A model generated the notes under the pieces. It ran no database searches and had not been told where the DNA came from. It was given only the letters and a program-made list of their open reading frames with translations. From contig JAPPCV010000053.1 in assembly GCA_028824715.1 (NCBI GenBank), positions 1-64,000 on the forward strand: DNA of 64,000 nucleotides. The letters are read 5' to 3'. Shown here one piece after another: positions 15,692 through 25,418 of this stretch. Within the stretch, counting starts at the first letter, position 1. Each line of letters begins with the position of its first letter. Origin of the DNA: Boseongicola sp. Lineage in GTDB: Bacteria > Pseudomonadota > Alphaproteobacteria > Rhodobacterales > Rhodobacteraceae. The position numbers and the translations under genes were made by a program.

Positions 15692-16153
15692 TCAGATCGG
15701 CAAAGCCGTTGTTGACTTGATCTCCTCCATCGAGAGCAGCCCCGTCACGTTGTAAATCTCGACCTCGGAAATCAGCGCCTGGTAGAACTCGTCATAGGCG
15801 CGCGCGTTCCGGACCCGCACCTTCAGGACATAGTCGACATCACCGGCCAGCCGATGCGCCTCGAGCACCTCGGGTCTCGACATGAGTGCTTCAAGAAACC
15901 GGGCCTGCCACTCCGCCTCGTGGGCCGAAGTGCGGACCAGGACGAAGAAACAGGCCTCGAGGCCAAGCTTTTCCGCGTCGAGAACGACGGTGTGCTGCCC
16001 GATCACGCCTGATTCGCGCATCTTGCGGATCCGGTTCCAGACCGGCGTCTTCGATGACCCGACCGTGCGCGCTACCTCGTCCAGTGACTGGCTCGCGTCC
16101 CGTTGCAGTTCACGCAGGATTTTCCTGTCCAGATCGTCAATTCGCACTGCCAT
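15692..16153 (-). CDS. Lrp/AsnC-family transcriptional regulator
   Basis: A 153-residue regulator: winged HTH at the N-terminus (IDDLDRKILRELQRDASQSL, then VARTVGSSKTPVWNRIRKMR) and an AsnC/RAM ligand-binding domain (HRLAGDVDYVLKVRVRNARA, FYQALISEVEIYNVTG). The GDVDY loop is where family members bind amino-acid effectors. I choose ATG 16153 because GGGAGG is upstream and homology starts there; the frame extends to 16198. It is transcribed divergently from the sulfate-reduction operon across 131 bases, so it very likely controls that operon in response to a sulfur amino acid such as cysteine or methionine. The effector is inferred. Confidence 0.88.
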   Translation of the reverse strand: MAVRIDDLDRKILRELQRDASQSLDEVARTVGSSKTPVWNRIRKMRESGVIGQHTVVLDAEKLGLEACFFVLVRTSAHEAEWQARFLEALMSRPEVLEAHRLAGDVDYVLKVRVRNARAYDEFYQALISEVEIYNVTGLLSMEEIKSTTALPI

Positions 16154-16190
16154 TCCCGTCGCCTCCCGAATTCCCGACACCTGTCTTTCT

Positions 16191-16246
16191 TTTTGCAAGA
16201 ATTAGAACAATCATCCCTATTTGCAAGTTCTGGCTGCACAAACTTG
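16191..16246. promoter_or_regulatory. Repeated TTTGCAAG sites between the Lrp gene and cysG
   Basis: TTTGCAAG occurs at 16192-16199 and again at 16220-16227, 28 bases apart, and an inverted, imperfect form (CAAACTTG) is at 16240-16247. The surroundings are AT-rich compared with the genes. This is the kind of repeated site an Lrp-type octamer would occupy, so it is a candidate shared operator. There is no direct evidence of binding. Confidence 0.4.
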
Positions 16247-16284
16247 GGAAAAAATTCTATCTTCTGACTCAAGGTGGAGTGGTG

Positions 16285-17679
16285 ATGAGACACTTTCCGA
16301 TATTCCTGGACGTCGAAGGCCGCGACATCGCCGTGTCGGGCGGGGACGAGGCCGCATTGGCAAAGCTGCGGCTCCTGGCAAAGTCGGATGCCAGGCTCAC
16401 GGCGTATTCTGCGGCCCCGAATGCCGACATCCGCGACCTGGCCGCCTGCGGGAAGCTGGCGCTGGTGCCTCGGGCCATCGAGGCCGCAGACCTGGCCGGC
16501 AAGGTGCTGGTCTACGCTGCAAACGAGGATGCGTGCGAGGACAGGCGCGTCGTGACACTTGCCCGCAATGCAGGAGTCCCGGTCAATCATGTGGACAACC
16601 TGGAGACCTCGGACTTCATCACGCCAGCCATCGTGGACCGCGACCCCGTGGTGGTGGCCATCGGCACCGAAGGCGCCGCGCCGGTGCTTGCGCGCGGGAT
16701 CAAGGCCGAACTGGAAGAGAGCCTGCCGCCGGCGCTTGGGCCTCTCGCCAGGGTCGCAAAGGGATTTCGCCAGATGGCGAAGGCGCTGCCCTACGGCCGA
16801 AAGCGCCGGACATTCTGGTCGGACTACTATTCGCGGGTCGGCCCGCGCGCCTTTGACAAGGACGGCGAGGCCGCACTGCCCGGCGCCTTGGTGAATTTGC
16901 TGGCGGAACACGTGGACGCGGGCCCGGACATCGGGAGCGTGACCTTCGTCGGTGCGGGTCCGGGCGACCCGGATCTTCTCACGCTCAAGGCAAGACGCGC
17001 ACTCCACGACGCCGACGTCGTGATCCATGACAGGCTGGTGACGCCCGGGATCCTGGACCTTGCCCGACGGGAGGCTCTCATCGTCAACGCGGGCAAGCAG
17101 GGATTTGCCCCCTCGACTCCGCAGGCCGAGATCAACGCCATGCTGGTCAGTCATGCTTCGGAAGGCCGCCATGTCGTGCGCCTCAAGTCCGGCGATGCGA
17201 CCGTCTTCGGCCGGCTCGACGAGGAAATCGATGCCTGCTCTGCCGCTGGCGTTTCCTGCTCGGTGGTTCCGGGCATAACCGCGGCCTCCGCCGCCGCAGC
17301 AATCGCCGGCCGAAGCCTCACGCGACGCCAGCGCAATTCGAGCGTGCGGCTGATTGCCGGCCACGATGTCGAAGGCTATGCCGAACACGACTGGCGCGCG
17401 CTCGCGCGCCCCGGTGAAGTCGTCGCGATCTACATGGGAAAGAGGTCCGCCCGCTTCATCCAGGGCAGGCTGATGATGCACGGTGCGGCGCCCGACACCC
17501 CCGTCACCATCGTCGCAAGCGCCACGCGCGCCGACCAGCGCGTCATTGCATCGGAACTGGCATACCTGTCGGAAGACATTGCCGAGGCCGACCTGGCCGG
17601 ACCGGCCCTGGTTCTCTACGGTCTCGCGCCCCGTGAAGCCGAAGCCATCGCCCGCCCACAGAGGGAGATTGTCCTGTGA
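16285..17679 (+). CDS. cysG: Siroheme synthase: precorrin-2 dehydrogenase/ferrochelatase fused to uroporphyrin-III C-methyltransferase
   Basis: A 464-residue bifunctional enzyme. Residues 1-210 form the CysG N-terminal part (FPIFLDVEGRDIAVSGGDEA NAD-binding strand, then NHVDNLETSDFITPA), which oxidises precorrin-2 and inserts iron. From about 219 the SAM-dependent methylase begins (VTFVGAGPGDPDLLTLKA), with DVVIHDRLV and VPGITAASAAAA following. It makes the siroheme needed by the sulfite reductase encoded two genes on. AAGGTGGAG lies just ahead of ATG 16285; the open frame continues upstream to 15886 but that part is antisense to the Lrp gene. It overlaps the next gene by GTGA. Confidence 0.92.
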   Translation: MRHFPIFLDVEGRDIAVSGGDEAALAKLRLLAKSDARLTAYSAAPNADIRDLAACGKLALVPRAIEAADLAGKVLVYAANEDACEDRRVVTLARNAGVPVNHVDNLETSDFITPAIVDRDPVVVAIGTEGAAPVLARGIKAELEESLPPALGPLARVAKGFRQMAKALPYGRKRRTFWSDYYSRVGPRAFDKDGEAALPGALVNLLAEHVDAGPDIGSVTFVGAGPGDPDLLTLKARRALHDADVVIHDRLVTPGILDLARREALIVNAGKQGFAPSTPQAEINAMLVSHASEGRHVVRLKSGDATVFGRLDEEIDACSAAGVSCSVVPGITAASAAAAIAGRSLTRRQRNSSVRLIAGHDVEGYAEHDWRALARPGEVVAIYMGKRSARFIQGRLMMHGAAPDTPVTIVASATRADQRVIASELAYLSEDIAEADLAGPALVLYGLAPREAEAIARPQREIVL

Positions 17680-18014
17680 CCCGTCACCGCCATTCGTCGA
17701 AAGTCGTCACTGCCAGCTCGCTTCTCGAAGGAGACACGGTGTGGCTGACCGCCGACGACCGCTGGACACGCAACATGTCTGAAGCCGAGCTTCTCGAAGA
17801 CGAGGCGGTCGCTGAAGACCGGCTTCTCTTCGCGATCTCGCAACCCGACATTGTTGTCGGGGCCTATCTGGCCGACGCCGCCTCCAGCAAGAACGGCCCG
17901 GTTCCCGTCCATGTGCGCGAAACGCTGCGCACGAAGGGCCCCTCGAACTACCTCCACGGCAAGCAGCAGCAGGAACAGCCTGTCGCCCTGTCAAGCCACT
18001 TCGAAGAGGCATGA
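17676..18014 (+). CDS. DUF2849 protein of the sulfite-reduction operon
   Basis: A 112-residue protein starting at a GTG that overlaps the cysG stop (GTGA). The segment VVTASSLLEGDTVWLTADDR, then LEDEAVAEDRLLFAISQPDI and VVGAYLADA, fits DUF2849, a family found between cysG and cysI in alphaproteobacteria. No catalytic motif or cysteine is evident. Constant placement suggests a role in siroheme delivery or in sulfite reductase assembly, but this is inference. Its stop is 4 bases before the cysI start. Confidence 0.82.
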   Translation: MTRHRHSSKVVTASSLLEGDTVWLTADDRWTRNMSEAELLEDEAVAEDRLLFAISQPDIVVGAYLADAASSKNGPVPVHVRETLRTKGPSNYLHGKQQQEQPVALSSHFEEA

Positions 18015-18018
18015 GCCA

Positions 18019-19689
18019 GTGTATCGGTATTCCGATTTCGACGACGCCTTCGTGCGGGAGCGCGTGGCACAGTTTCGAGCCCAGGTCGAACGCCGGATCG
18101 ACGGCGGCCTGACCGAGGACGAGTTCAAGCCGCTCCGGCTCATGAACGGCCTGTACCTGCAACTGCACGCGTACATGCTGCGCGTCGCGATCCCGTACGG
18201 GACGCTCAATTCCGGGCAGATGCGGCAGCTTGCGATGATCGCGGAGCGTTGGGACAAGGGGTATGGCCACTTCACGACGCGGCAGAACATCCAGTTCAAC
18301 TGGCCAAGGCTGGCAGACACGCCCGACATCCTGGACGCGCTCGCCGATGTCGAGATGCATGCGATACAGACAAGCGGCAACACGATCCGGAACGTCACGG
18401 CAGACCATTTCGCGGGCGCCGCCGCTGACGAGATCGCGGATCCGAGGCCCGTGGCGGAACTGATTCGCCAATGGTCGACCGACCATCCGGAATTCCAGTT
18501 CCTGCCCAGGAAATTCAAGATCGCCGTCACCGGATCGCCAAACGACCGGGCCGTGACTCGCGCCCATGACATCGGATTGCGAATGATCCGGAACGAGGCT
18601 GGAGAAGCGGGCTTCGAGGTCATTGTCGGCGGCGGCCTCGGGCGGACTCCCATGATCGGCAAGGTCATCCGCGAATTCCTGCCACGCACCGACCTGCTGC
18701 CCTACCTTGAAGCCATCGTCAGCGTCTACAACGCGCTCGGACGGCGGGACAACAAGTACAAGGCGCGGATCAAGATAACGGTGGCCGAAAGCGGCCTGGA
18801 CGAGTTCCGGTCCCGCGTGGACGCCAGGTTCCGGCAATTGAGATCGCACTTCCGCGGAGCCGACCAGGCAATGCTGGAACGCATCGAGCGAGCCTTTGCG
18901 CCACCCGCGTTCCGGTCCGCGCCCCTGGGCCGGTACGAAATCGTGCAACGGACTGATCCGGCCTTCAGGTCATGGACCGATACCAACCTCGCCCCTCACA
19001 AGGCCGAAGGGTACGCGATCGTCACCGTCTCTCTGAAGGCGCACGGAGCAACGCCAGGGGACGCCACGTCCGGCCAGATGCGCGTGCTGGCGGATCTCGC
19101 CGAACGCTTCGGCCATGACGAGCTGCGCATCAGCCACGAGCAGAACGTCATCCTTCCCCACGTGCACAAGTCGGATCTTCCGGAGGTCCATTCGATTCTC
19201 GGCGAGCACGGGCTGGCCACGGCCAATGTCGGACTGATCTCCGACATCATTGCATGCCCTGGCATGGACTACTGTGCCTTGGCGACCGCGCGCTCGATTC
19301 CGATTGCACAGGAGATTGCCCAACGATTCGACGAGTTGAAGCTCGAACATGGAATCGGCGAACTGAAGATCAAGATTTCGGGCTGCATCAACGCCTGCGG
19401 GCACCATCACGTCGGACATATCGGGATTCTCGGCCTCGATCGGGCCGGCGTGGAGAACTACCAGGTCACGCTCGGCGGCGACGGGACAGAATCGGCAGCG
19501 ATCGGCGAACGTGCGGGACCCGGCTTCCCGGCAGAAGAGATCGTGCCCGCCATCGAACGGTTGGTCCACGCCTATCTTGACCTGCGCAACGGCCGGCAGG
19601 AGAGCTTCCTGCAAACGTACCGGCGGTTGGGAATCGGGCCGTTCAAGGCGGCCCTGTATCCAGAACGGGTGGACGCCAATGCCGCTTGA
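18019..19689 (+). CDS. cysI: Assimilatory sulfite reductase, siroheme [4Fe-4S] subunit
   Basis: A 556-residue hemoprotein reducing sulfite to sulfide with six electrons. Two ferredoxin-like repeats are visible, and the cluster-siroheme cysteines are Cys413 and Cys419 (ACPGMDYCALA) with Cys456 and Cys460 (SGCINACGHHH). RLMNGLYLQLHAYMLRVAIP and GHFTTRQNIQFNW form the substrate and cofactor face. It starts at GTG 18019 (VYRYSDFDDAF), as the family does; there is no ATG near. No CysJ flavoprotein is encoded, so electrons probably come through ferredoxin from the Fpr encoded at the end of the operon. It overlaps cysH by 11 bases. Confidence 0.93.
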   Translation: MYRYSDFDDAFVRERVAQFRAQVERRIDGGLTEDEFKPLRLMNGLYLQLHAYMLRVAIPYGTLNSGQMRQLAMIAERWDKGYGHFTTRQNIQFNWPRLADTPDILDALADVEMHAIQTSGNTIRNVTADHFAGAAADEIADPRPVAELIRQWSTDHPEFQFLPRKFKIAVTGSPNDRAVTRAHDIGLRMIRNEAGEAGFEVIVGGGLGRTPMIGKVIREFLPRTDLLPYLEAIVSVYNALGRRDNKYKARIKITVAESGLDEFRSRVDARFRQLRSHFRGADQAMLERIERAFAPPAFRSAPLGRYEIVQRTDPAFRSWTDTNLAPHKAEGYAIVTVSLKAHGATPGDATSGQMRVLADLAERFGHDELRISHEQNVILPHVHKSDLPEVHSILGEHGLATANVGLISDIIACPGMDYCALATARSIPIAQEIAQRFDELKLEHGIGELKIKISGCINACGHHHVGHIGILGLDRAGVENYQVTLGGDGTESAAIGERAGPGFPAEEIVPAIERLVHAYLDLRNGRQESFLQTYRRLGIGPFKAALYPERVDANAA

Positions 19690-20431
19690 AGCACCTCTGG
19701 ACCCGCCTGCCAAACGCACGGCTGAACTCAATCGCCGATTTGCGCACCATGCGGCGGCGGACGTTCTGGCATACACCCTTCACGATCCCGAGATGGGCAA
19801 CGCAGCCCTTGTCTCGTCGTTCGGTGCCGAAGCGATCGTCCTCCTGCACATGGCCAGCGTCATCGACCGGACAACCCCCGTCCTCTTCCTTGACACGGAA
19901 ATGCTGTTTCCGGAAACGCTGGAATACCAGCACGAGGTCGCCCGGCACCTCGGGCTCACCGATGTTCGCGTGATCCGGCCAGATCGTGAACCCGTGTTCC
20001 GGAACGATCCTGGCAACGACCTGCACCGCCGCGATCCCGACGCCTGCTGCAAATTGCGCAAGACCGAGCCGCTGCAAGGTGCGTTGTCCGGATTCGACAC
20101 ATGGGTGACCGGGCGCAAGCGGTATCACGGAGGGCGGCGCGCGGCGCTGGATTTCTTTGAGGCGGACAACGGCACGTGGATCAAGGTCAACCCGCTCGCA
20201 CATTGGTCGACATCAGATGTGCAGGACTACATCAGCAACAACCGCCTTCCACGGCATCCTCTCGTCGCAAAGGGCTTTCCGTCAATTGGATGCCTTCCCT
20301 GCACGACACGCATCGCGCCAGGAGAGGACCTGCGCGCCGGGCGCTGGCGCGGGCGCGACAAGGACGAGTGCGGAATTCACTTCGTGGAGGGTCGAATGGT
20401 TCGCAAGACTCCGGGAAGGACACTCCCATGA
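19679..20431 (+). CDS. cysH: Adenylyl-/phosphoadenylyl-sulfate reductase
   Basis: A 250-residue thioredoxin-dependent reductase giving sulfite from APS or PAPS. The nucleotide loop is SSFGAEAIVLLHMA. Cys123-Cys124 (DACCKLRKTEPL) and Cys205/Cys208 (IGCLPCTT) form the CC-CxxC set that binds a [4Fe-4S] cluster. This set marks the APS-using (assimilatory bacterial/plant) type rather than the enterobacterial PAPS type. The catalytic ECGIH motif is near the C-terminus. ATG 19679 overlaps the end of cysI. No cysD/cysN/cysC is in the window, so sulfate activation is encoded elsewhere. Confidence 0.93.
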   Translation: MPLEAPLDPPAKRTAELNRRFAHHAAADVLAYTLHDPEMGNAALVSSFGAEAIVLLHMASVIDRTTPVLFLDTEMLFPETLEYQHEVARHLGLTDVRVIRPDREPVFRNDPGNDLHRRDPDACCKLRKTEPLQGALSGFDTWVTGRKRYHGGRRAALDFFEADNGTWIKVNPLAHWSTSDVQDYISNNRLPRHPLVAKGFPSIGCLPCTTRIAPGEDLRAGRWRGRDKDECGIHFVEGRMVRKTPGRTLP

Positions 20432-20841
20432 CGATTCTGGTGACTGACAGCGGATTTCACACGGAGGAACGGGCATGGGATTTTCGCTCGCCCGACCAGC
20501 TGCCGGTTGGCCAGACCGGCCTTGCCGTGGAGCTTGCATCAGACGCTGATCCGACAACGCTGAGCGATCACCTGCAGACCATTGACCTGATACGTGTGAA
20601 TTTCCCGGAATTCGCTGATGGACGCGGTTTCACCATTGCCCGCGTCCTGCGGCTGATGGGATACAGTGGCCGCATTCGTGCCAGCGGCCACGTGATTGCC
20701 GACCAGTACGCGATGGCCCGGCGCGCGGGCTTCGATGAAGTGGAGATCGATGACGAGATCGCCGCCCGCCAGCCAGAGGAACAATGGTTGCGGCGGGCCA
20801 ACTGGAAATCCCATGACTATCAGGCCCTGCTGCGCGCATAA
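20428..20841 (+). CDS. DUF934 protein of the sulfite-reduction operon
   Basis: A 137-residue protein overlapping cysH by ATGA. The conserved block is LIRVNFPEFADGRGFTIAR, followed by LRLMGYSGRIRASGHVIADQ and the RAGFDEVEID segment, as in DUF934 (often labelled CysX-like or oxidoreductase without evidence). The family travels with cysHI in alpha-, beta- and gammaproteobacteria. No redox cysteine or nucleotide loop is present, so a structural or adaptor role between CysH and CysI seems likelier than catalysis; that is inference. Confidence 0.85.
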   Translation: MTILVTDSGFHTEERAWDFRSPDQLPVGQTGLAVELASDADPTTLSDHLQTIDLIRVNFPEFADGRGFTIARVLRLMGYSGRIRASGHVIADQYAMARRAGFDEVEIDDEIAARQPEEQWLRRANWKSHDYQALLRA

Positions 20842-20904
20842 GGCCGTTTACTCCGACATGCGCAATCTCTAGGAAGGGACGCCGATGCAAACGGCGCGAA
20901 AGAC

Positions 20905-21741
20905 ATGACTGACCAGATGCCAGTGACCACTGTGAATGCAAAGACGGTAACGCTGCCTGATGCCCAGACCGTGACACATGTCCGGCACTGGACAGACCGG
21001 CTGTTCTCCTTCCGCGTGAAACGGCCAGCATCCCTGCGCTTTCGTTCGGGCGAGTTCGTGATGCTCGGACTCATGGGAGACAGCGGCAAACCTCTTCTAC
21101 GCGCATATTCCATTGCCTCCCCTGCCTGGGACGACGAACTGGAATTCTACTCTATCAAGGTTCCGGACGGCCCGCTGACCTCGCGCCTCCAGCATGTCCG
21201 GGAGGGAGAGCAGATCATTCTTCGCACCAAGCCCGTTGGAACGTTGGTGCTGGATGCGTTGCTTCCTGGCAACCGCCTTTGGCTCTTTGCGACCGGAACC
21301 GGCATCGCGCCCTTCGCCTCCCTGGTGCGGGATCCGGAAACCTACGAACGTTACGCCGAAGTCGTCCTGATGCACACATGCCGCGACGTGGCGGAACTGG
21401 ACTACGGTCGCAAGCTTGTCGAGAGCATCCGCGCCGACGACCTGCTGGCCGAGCTCATCGGCGAGGACTTTGCGGACAGGCTGAGATACTACCCCTCGAC
21501 CACGCGAGAGCCCAGCGCGACAATGGGAAGGATCACCGACAATCTCCTGACGGGCAAGGTGCTCGCCGACCTGGCCATCGACGGCATCAGCCCCGACAAG
21601 GACCGCGGCATGGTCTGCGGGTCGTTTGAATTCATCAAGGACATGAAGGCCGTTCTCGAGGGATTCGGCCTTGAAGAGGGTGCAAACAGCGATCCAAAGC
21701 ACTACGTTGTCGAGAAGGCGTTTGTCGGCGACGGCATCTGA
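20905..21741 (+). CDS. fpr: Ferredoxin/flavodoxin-NADP+ reductase
   Basis: A 278-residue FAD enzyme of the bacterial FNR type. The FAD-binding RAYSIASPAW motif is at about residues 67-76, the NADP-binding GTGIAPFASLVRDP at about 130-143, and MVCGSFEFIKDMKAVLEGFG near the C-terminus, which ends in an aromatic-free tail (VEKAFVGDGI) typical of the alphaproteobacterial subclass. It moves electrons between NADPH and ferredoxin. It follows the cys genes after 63 bases, so it is probably the electron source for CysI. It could also serve oxidative-stress defence as stand-alone Fpr does. There is a modest purine-rich stretch before the ATG. Confidence 0.9.
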   Translation: MTDQMPVTTVNAKTVTLPDAQTVTHVRHWTDRLFSFRVKRPASLRFRSGEFVMLGLMGDSGKPLLRAYSIASPAWDDELEFYSIKVPDGPLTSRLQHVREGEQIILRTKPVGTLVLDALLPGNRLWLFATGTGIAPFASLVRDPETYERYAEVVLMHTCRDVAELDYGRKLVESIRADDLLAELIGEDFADRLRYYPSTTREPSATMGRITDNLLTGKVLADLAIDGISPDKDRGMVCGSFEFIKDMKAVLEGFGLEEGANSDPKHYVVEKAFVGDGI

Positions 21742-21742
21742 A

Positions 21743-21755
21743 GCCCGAATCGGGC
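21743..21755 (+). terminator. Short hairpin after fpr
   Basis: GCCCG-AAT-CGGGC immediately follows the fpr stop, then CTGTTCC. The stem is 5 bases and there is no real T run, so it is at best a weak terminator separating the cys operon from infC. Confidence 0.35.
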
Positions 21756-21885
21756 CTGTTCCATCGGCGCGCCTGGCCTCGGTCATGAACCGGTAGCCGG
21801 CCCGCCCTTCCAGGCACGTGCGAAGACTTGCAACAGGGCGGCAGGAAACTGCAGTTGCGCTCGCCGTTTTGTCTTGCAAATCCGG

Positions 21886-21914
21886 TTGAATCCCCTCAAG
21901 TCCGGGCATAATTT
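21886..21914 (+). promoter_or_regulatory. Possible sigma-70 promoter for infC
   Basis: TTGAAT at 21886-21891 is followed 17 bases later by TAATTT (21909-21914); a 15-base spacer would give CATAAT. It lies about 40 bases before the infC start in the only non-coding gap between fpr and infC. Match quality is moderate. Confidence 0.3.
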
Positions 21915-21950
21915 CGTGCACCTGTAGGAACAGCAAAGGGACGTATCACC

Positions 21951-22493
<543 letters not shown>

Positions 22494-22539
22494 CAGGGGC
22501 TGCCGGGCGGCGAGTGCTTGCCACGGGAAGGGTCAAGGC

Positions 22540-23760
22540 ATGAACGCGCAGGACAGAATCAAGGCCAGGAACGCACCGGATCTCTCGGATTTCGCTTGGG
22601 AGGATCCGTTCCGTCTCGCCGACCAGTTGACCGAAGACGAACGAATGCTGGCAGAGTCGGCCAGGGCTTTCGCGGACGACCGGCTCGCGCCAAGGATTCG
22701 CGCAGCCTATGCCGATGAGCGTGTGGAGCCGGAAGTCATGGCGGAGATGGGAGAGGCCGGGCTCCTGGGCATCACGATTCCCGACGAGTTCGGCGGTCTG
22801 GGTTCCGGTTATGTCACTTATGGCCTCGTGGCCCGCGAAATCGAGAGAATCGATTCCGGCTACCGCTCCATGTTGTCGGTCCAGTCATCGCTGGTGATGT
22901 ATCCGATATTCGCCTACGGCACGAACGCGCAGCGCGAGAAGTATCTTCCCGGCCTGGCGGCTGGCACCCTCATCGGCTGCTTCGGCCTGACCGAGGCCGA
23001 TGCGGGCTCCGATCCGGGCGGCATGAAGACCCGGGCCGAACGGGCTGGTGGCGGCTACAGGCTGAGCGGTTCGAAGACGTGGATTTCAAACTCCCCGATT
23101 GCCGATGTCTTCGTCGTTTGGGCCAAGTCCGACGGCCACGGCGGCAAGATTCGGGGCTTCGTGCTTGAAAGAGGCGCAAAGGGTCTGTCCGCACCCAAGA
23201 TCGAAGGCAAGCAGTCACTGAGAGCAAGCGTGACCGGAGAGATAGTGCTCAATGACGTCGAAGTCGGCGAGGAGGCGCTCCTGCCCAATGTCGAGGGGCT
23301 CAAGGGACCCTTTGGATGCCTGAATCGGGCGCGTTACGGAATCGCCTGGGGCGTGTTGGGCGCTGCCGAGTTCTGCTGGACGGCAGCGCGGCAATACGGC
23401 CTCGTCCGCAAGCAGTTTGGCAGACCGATTGCGGCCACCCAGCTGTTCCAGAAGAAGCTTGCCGACATGCAGACCGAAATTGCACTCGGACTTCAGGGCA
23501 CATTGCGGGTCGGCCGGCTGATGGACGAAGGCCGCGCGGCTCCCGAGATGATCTCGATCCTGAAACGCAACAATTGCGGCAAGGCGCTCGACATCGCCCG
23601 CATGGCGCGCGACATGCACGGCGGCAACGGAATCTCGGAGGAGTTCCAGGTCATTCGCCACGCGATGAACCTGGAGACGGTGAACACCTACGAAGGCACG
23701 CATGACATTCACGCGCTGATTCTGGGCAGGGCACAGACCGGATTGCAGGCGTTTTTCTGA
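22540..23760 (+). CDS. gcdH: Glutaryl-CoA dehydrogenase
   Basis: A 406-residue acyl-CoA dehydrogenase that oxidises and decarboxylates glutaryl-CoA to crotonyl-CoA in lysine/tryptophan breakdown. The N-terminal [20 protein letters not shown] is specific to this subgroup. [20 protein letters not shown] contacts flavin and substrate, [18 protein letters not shown] and [17 protein letters not shown] follow, and the catalytic base is Glu385 in [12 protein letters not shown]. The length fits the family. It follows infC by 46 bases on the same strand but functionally stands alone; no glutaryl-CoA ligase or transferase is adjacent. Confidence 0.93.
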   Translation: MNAQDRIKARNAPDLSDFAWEDPFRLADQLTEDERMLAESARAFADDRLAPRIRAAYADERVEPEVMAEMGEAGLLGITIPDEFGGLGSGYVTYGLVAREIERIDSGYRSMLSVQSSLVMYPIFAYGTNAQREKYLPGLAAGTLIGCFGLTEADAGSDPGGMKTRAERAGGGYRLSGSKTWISNSPIADVFVVWAKSDGHGGKIRGFVLERGAKGLSAPKIEGKQSLRASVTGEIVLNDVEVGEEALLPNVEGLKGPFGCLNRARYGIAWGVLGAAEFCWTAARQYGLVRKQFGRPIAATQLFQKKLADMQTEIALGLQGTLRVGRLMDEGRAAPEMISILKRNNCGKALDIARMARDMHGGNGISEEFQVIRHAMNLETVNTYEGTHDIHALILGRAQTGLQAFF

Positions 23761-23925
23761 GTCCGCCTTGTCGCGACGCGCCTTGTAGGTCCGATTGAAC
23801 CGTCAAGGTCCCTGCGTCGCCGGTTCGACCCAACCACACGAATTCAGCGTGAACGCGGCACGCCTCCGGCCTGCACGAACGAAATGCTCCCGTCAGGCCT
23901 TGCCGCGGCCGGGCGCCGGTTCACC

Positions 23926-24219
23926 TCAACTGTCGTAGTCAGGCGCCCTTGCGGCACGGACGCGGTCTTGCAGGCGCGGCAGCAGGACGCCGGCGAGCAC
24001 ACCGATTGCCAACGGCACCGCGTGATCCTCCGACACAAGCCAAGACGCAACCGCCGCAAGCAGGACGCATCCAGCGAGCGCTACTGCGCGCAGCTCGACC
24101 GCCTTGATCGAGTCCTCCTCTATCGAAAGGCTCAGCGACAGCAGCCTCCTTGCATGAACTTCGGAATGGGAGGCTCCCCAGCCTGCGATCAGGCCCAAGA
24201 CAAATGCCACCAACATCAT
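23926..24219 (-). CDS. Small membrane protein of unknown function
   Basis: A 97-residue protein with three hydrophobic segments (about residues 2-17, 45-62 and 67-81) and an acidic-basic loop between the first two (SIEEDSIKAVELR). AAGGGGC lies ahead of two tandem ATG codons at 24219 and 24216. I do not recognise a family. It is transcribed divergently from pyrC across 96 bases and converges with gcdH. The membrane pattern and the ribosome-binding site make it likely real, but nothing indicates a role. Confidence 0.55.
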   Translation of the reverse strand: MMLVAFVLGLIAGWGASHSEVHARRLLSLSLSIEEDSIKAVELRAVALAGCVLLAAVASWLVSEDHAVPLAIGVLAGVLLPRLQDRVRAARAPDYDS

Positions 24220-24315
24220 TTTGCCCCTTCACGTCTTTCCATGAAAATCCTAGCCCAATTCCCGCCAGATTTCGAGACTCTGGCACACCGGAACCCGTTC
24301 CTATAGAGGAAAGGC

Positions 24316-25359
24316 ATGAGTGGTGCCACGCTGACCATCAGGCGACCGGACGACTGGCATCTGCACCTGCGTGACGGTGCAATGATGGAGGGCGTCCTGC
24401 CCTGTTCCGCAGCACATTTTGCCCGCGCCATCATCATGCCGAATCTCTCGCCGCCTGTCGTCACCGCGCACGATGCCGCAAGCTATCGCGACCGCATCCT
24501 GGCAGCCCTGCCGAAAGGTTCCGAATTCGAACCGCTGATGACACTCTATCTCACCGAAAACACGGATCCGGCCGACGTGAAGGCTGCCGCCGACAGCGGA
24601 CTCGTCAAGGCCGTCAAGCTGTATCCGGCAGGGGCCACGACGAATTCCGCGGACGGGGTGCGTGATTTCGACAGGATACGAGGCGTCCTTGAAGTGATGG
24701 CCGAGACCCGCCTGCCGCTCTGCGTCCACGGCGAAGTGACACGCCCCGAGGTCGACATATTTGATCGTGAAGCGGTCTTCATCGACGAGGTGCTCGACCC
24801 GATTCGCCGCAGGACACCGGGGCTGCGCGTCGTGATGGAGCATATCACGACCGCTGAGGCCGTAGCCTATGCGACCGATGGCGGCGGCGATCTCGGCGCA
24901 ACCATAACCGTCCAGCATCTGATGCTCGACCGAAACGACATGTTGGCAGGCGGCATTCGCCCGCATTTCTATTGCCTGCCGATCTTGAAGCGCGGCACCC
25001 ACCGACCGGCGCTGGTCAAGGCCGCCACGAGCGGCAACCCGGCCTTTTTCCTGGGAACCGACAGCGCACCTCACGCGACCGCGGCAAAGGAGAGTGCCTG
25101 CGGATGCGCTGGATGCTTCACGGCACCCGTTGCGCTCGCTTGCCTCGCGGAGGTCTTTGACACGGCCGCCGCGCTGGATCGGCTGGAGGGCTTTGCCTCG
25201 AAACACGGGGCAAGCTTCTACGGGCTTCCCCTGAACGATGCCAAGATCACGCTGCGGAAAGGAGATCCGGTCGAGTTCCCCAGGCTCGTGCAGACCGGTG
25301 ACGGACCCGTGACGGTTTTCGATCCCGGCAAGCCGGTGCATTGGCGGGTCGCGTCGTGA
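24316..25359 (+). CDS. pyrC: Dihydroorotase (class II type)
   Basis: A 347-residue zinc amidohydrolase closing carbamoyl-aspartate to dihydroorotate in pyrimidine synthesis. The metal ligands are visible: His15 and His17 (DWHLHLRDG), Lys101, the residue carboxylated in this family ([13 protein letters not shown]), a His in LCVHGEV, another in VVMEHITT, and the catalytic Asp in [10 protein letters not shown]. Length and motifs match the E. coli-type enzyme rather than the longer pyrC/pyrX class. pyrE follows 59 bases later, so the two form a pyrimidine operon. TATAGAGGAAAGG provides a ribosome-binding site. Confidence 0.95.
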   Translation: MSGATLTIRRPDDWHLHLRDGAMMEGVLPCSAAHFARAIIMPNLSPPVVTAHDAASYRDRILAALPKGSEFEPLMTLYLTENTDPADVKAAADSGLVKAVKLYPAGATTNSADGVRDFDRIRGVLEVMAETRLPLCVHGEVTRPEVDIFDREAVFIDEVLDPIRRRTPGLRVVMEHITTAEAVAYATDGGGDLGATITVQHLMLDRNDMLAGGIRPHFYCLPILKRGTHRPALVKAATSGNPAFFLGTDSAPHATAAKESACGCAGCFTAPVALACLAEVFDTAAALDRLEGFASKHGASFYGLPLNDAKITLRKGDPVEFPRLVQTGDGPVTVFDPGKPVHWRVAS

Positions 25360-25418
25360 TCGCCAGTTCTGGCCGAATCGAGCGACGCGTCAAGAATGAC
25401 AGATCAGCGAGGTAAGAC

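Noticed and set aside
21827-21842. CTTGCAACAGGGCGGC, resembling an IS6 terminal repeat
   Set aside because: It differs from the IS6 end at key positions, has no transposase nearby, and lies between two core genes.
23813-23835. CGGTTCGACCC stretch resembling a tRNA T-arm
   Set aside because: The flanking bases do not pair into a T stem or an acceptor stem, and no anticodon arm is found upstream.
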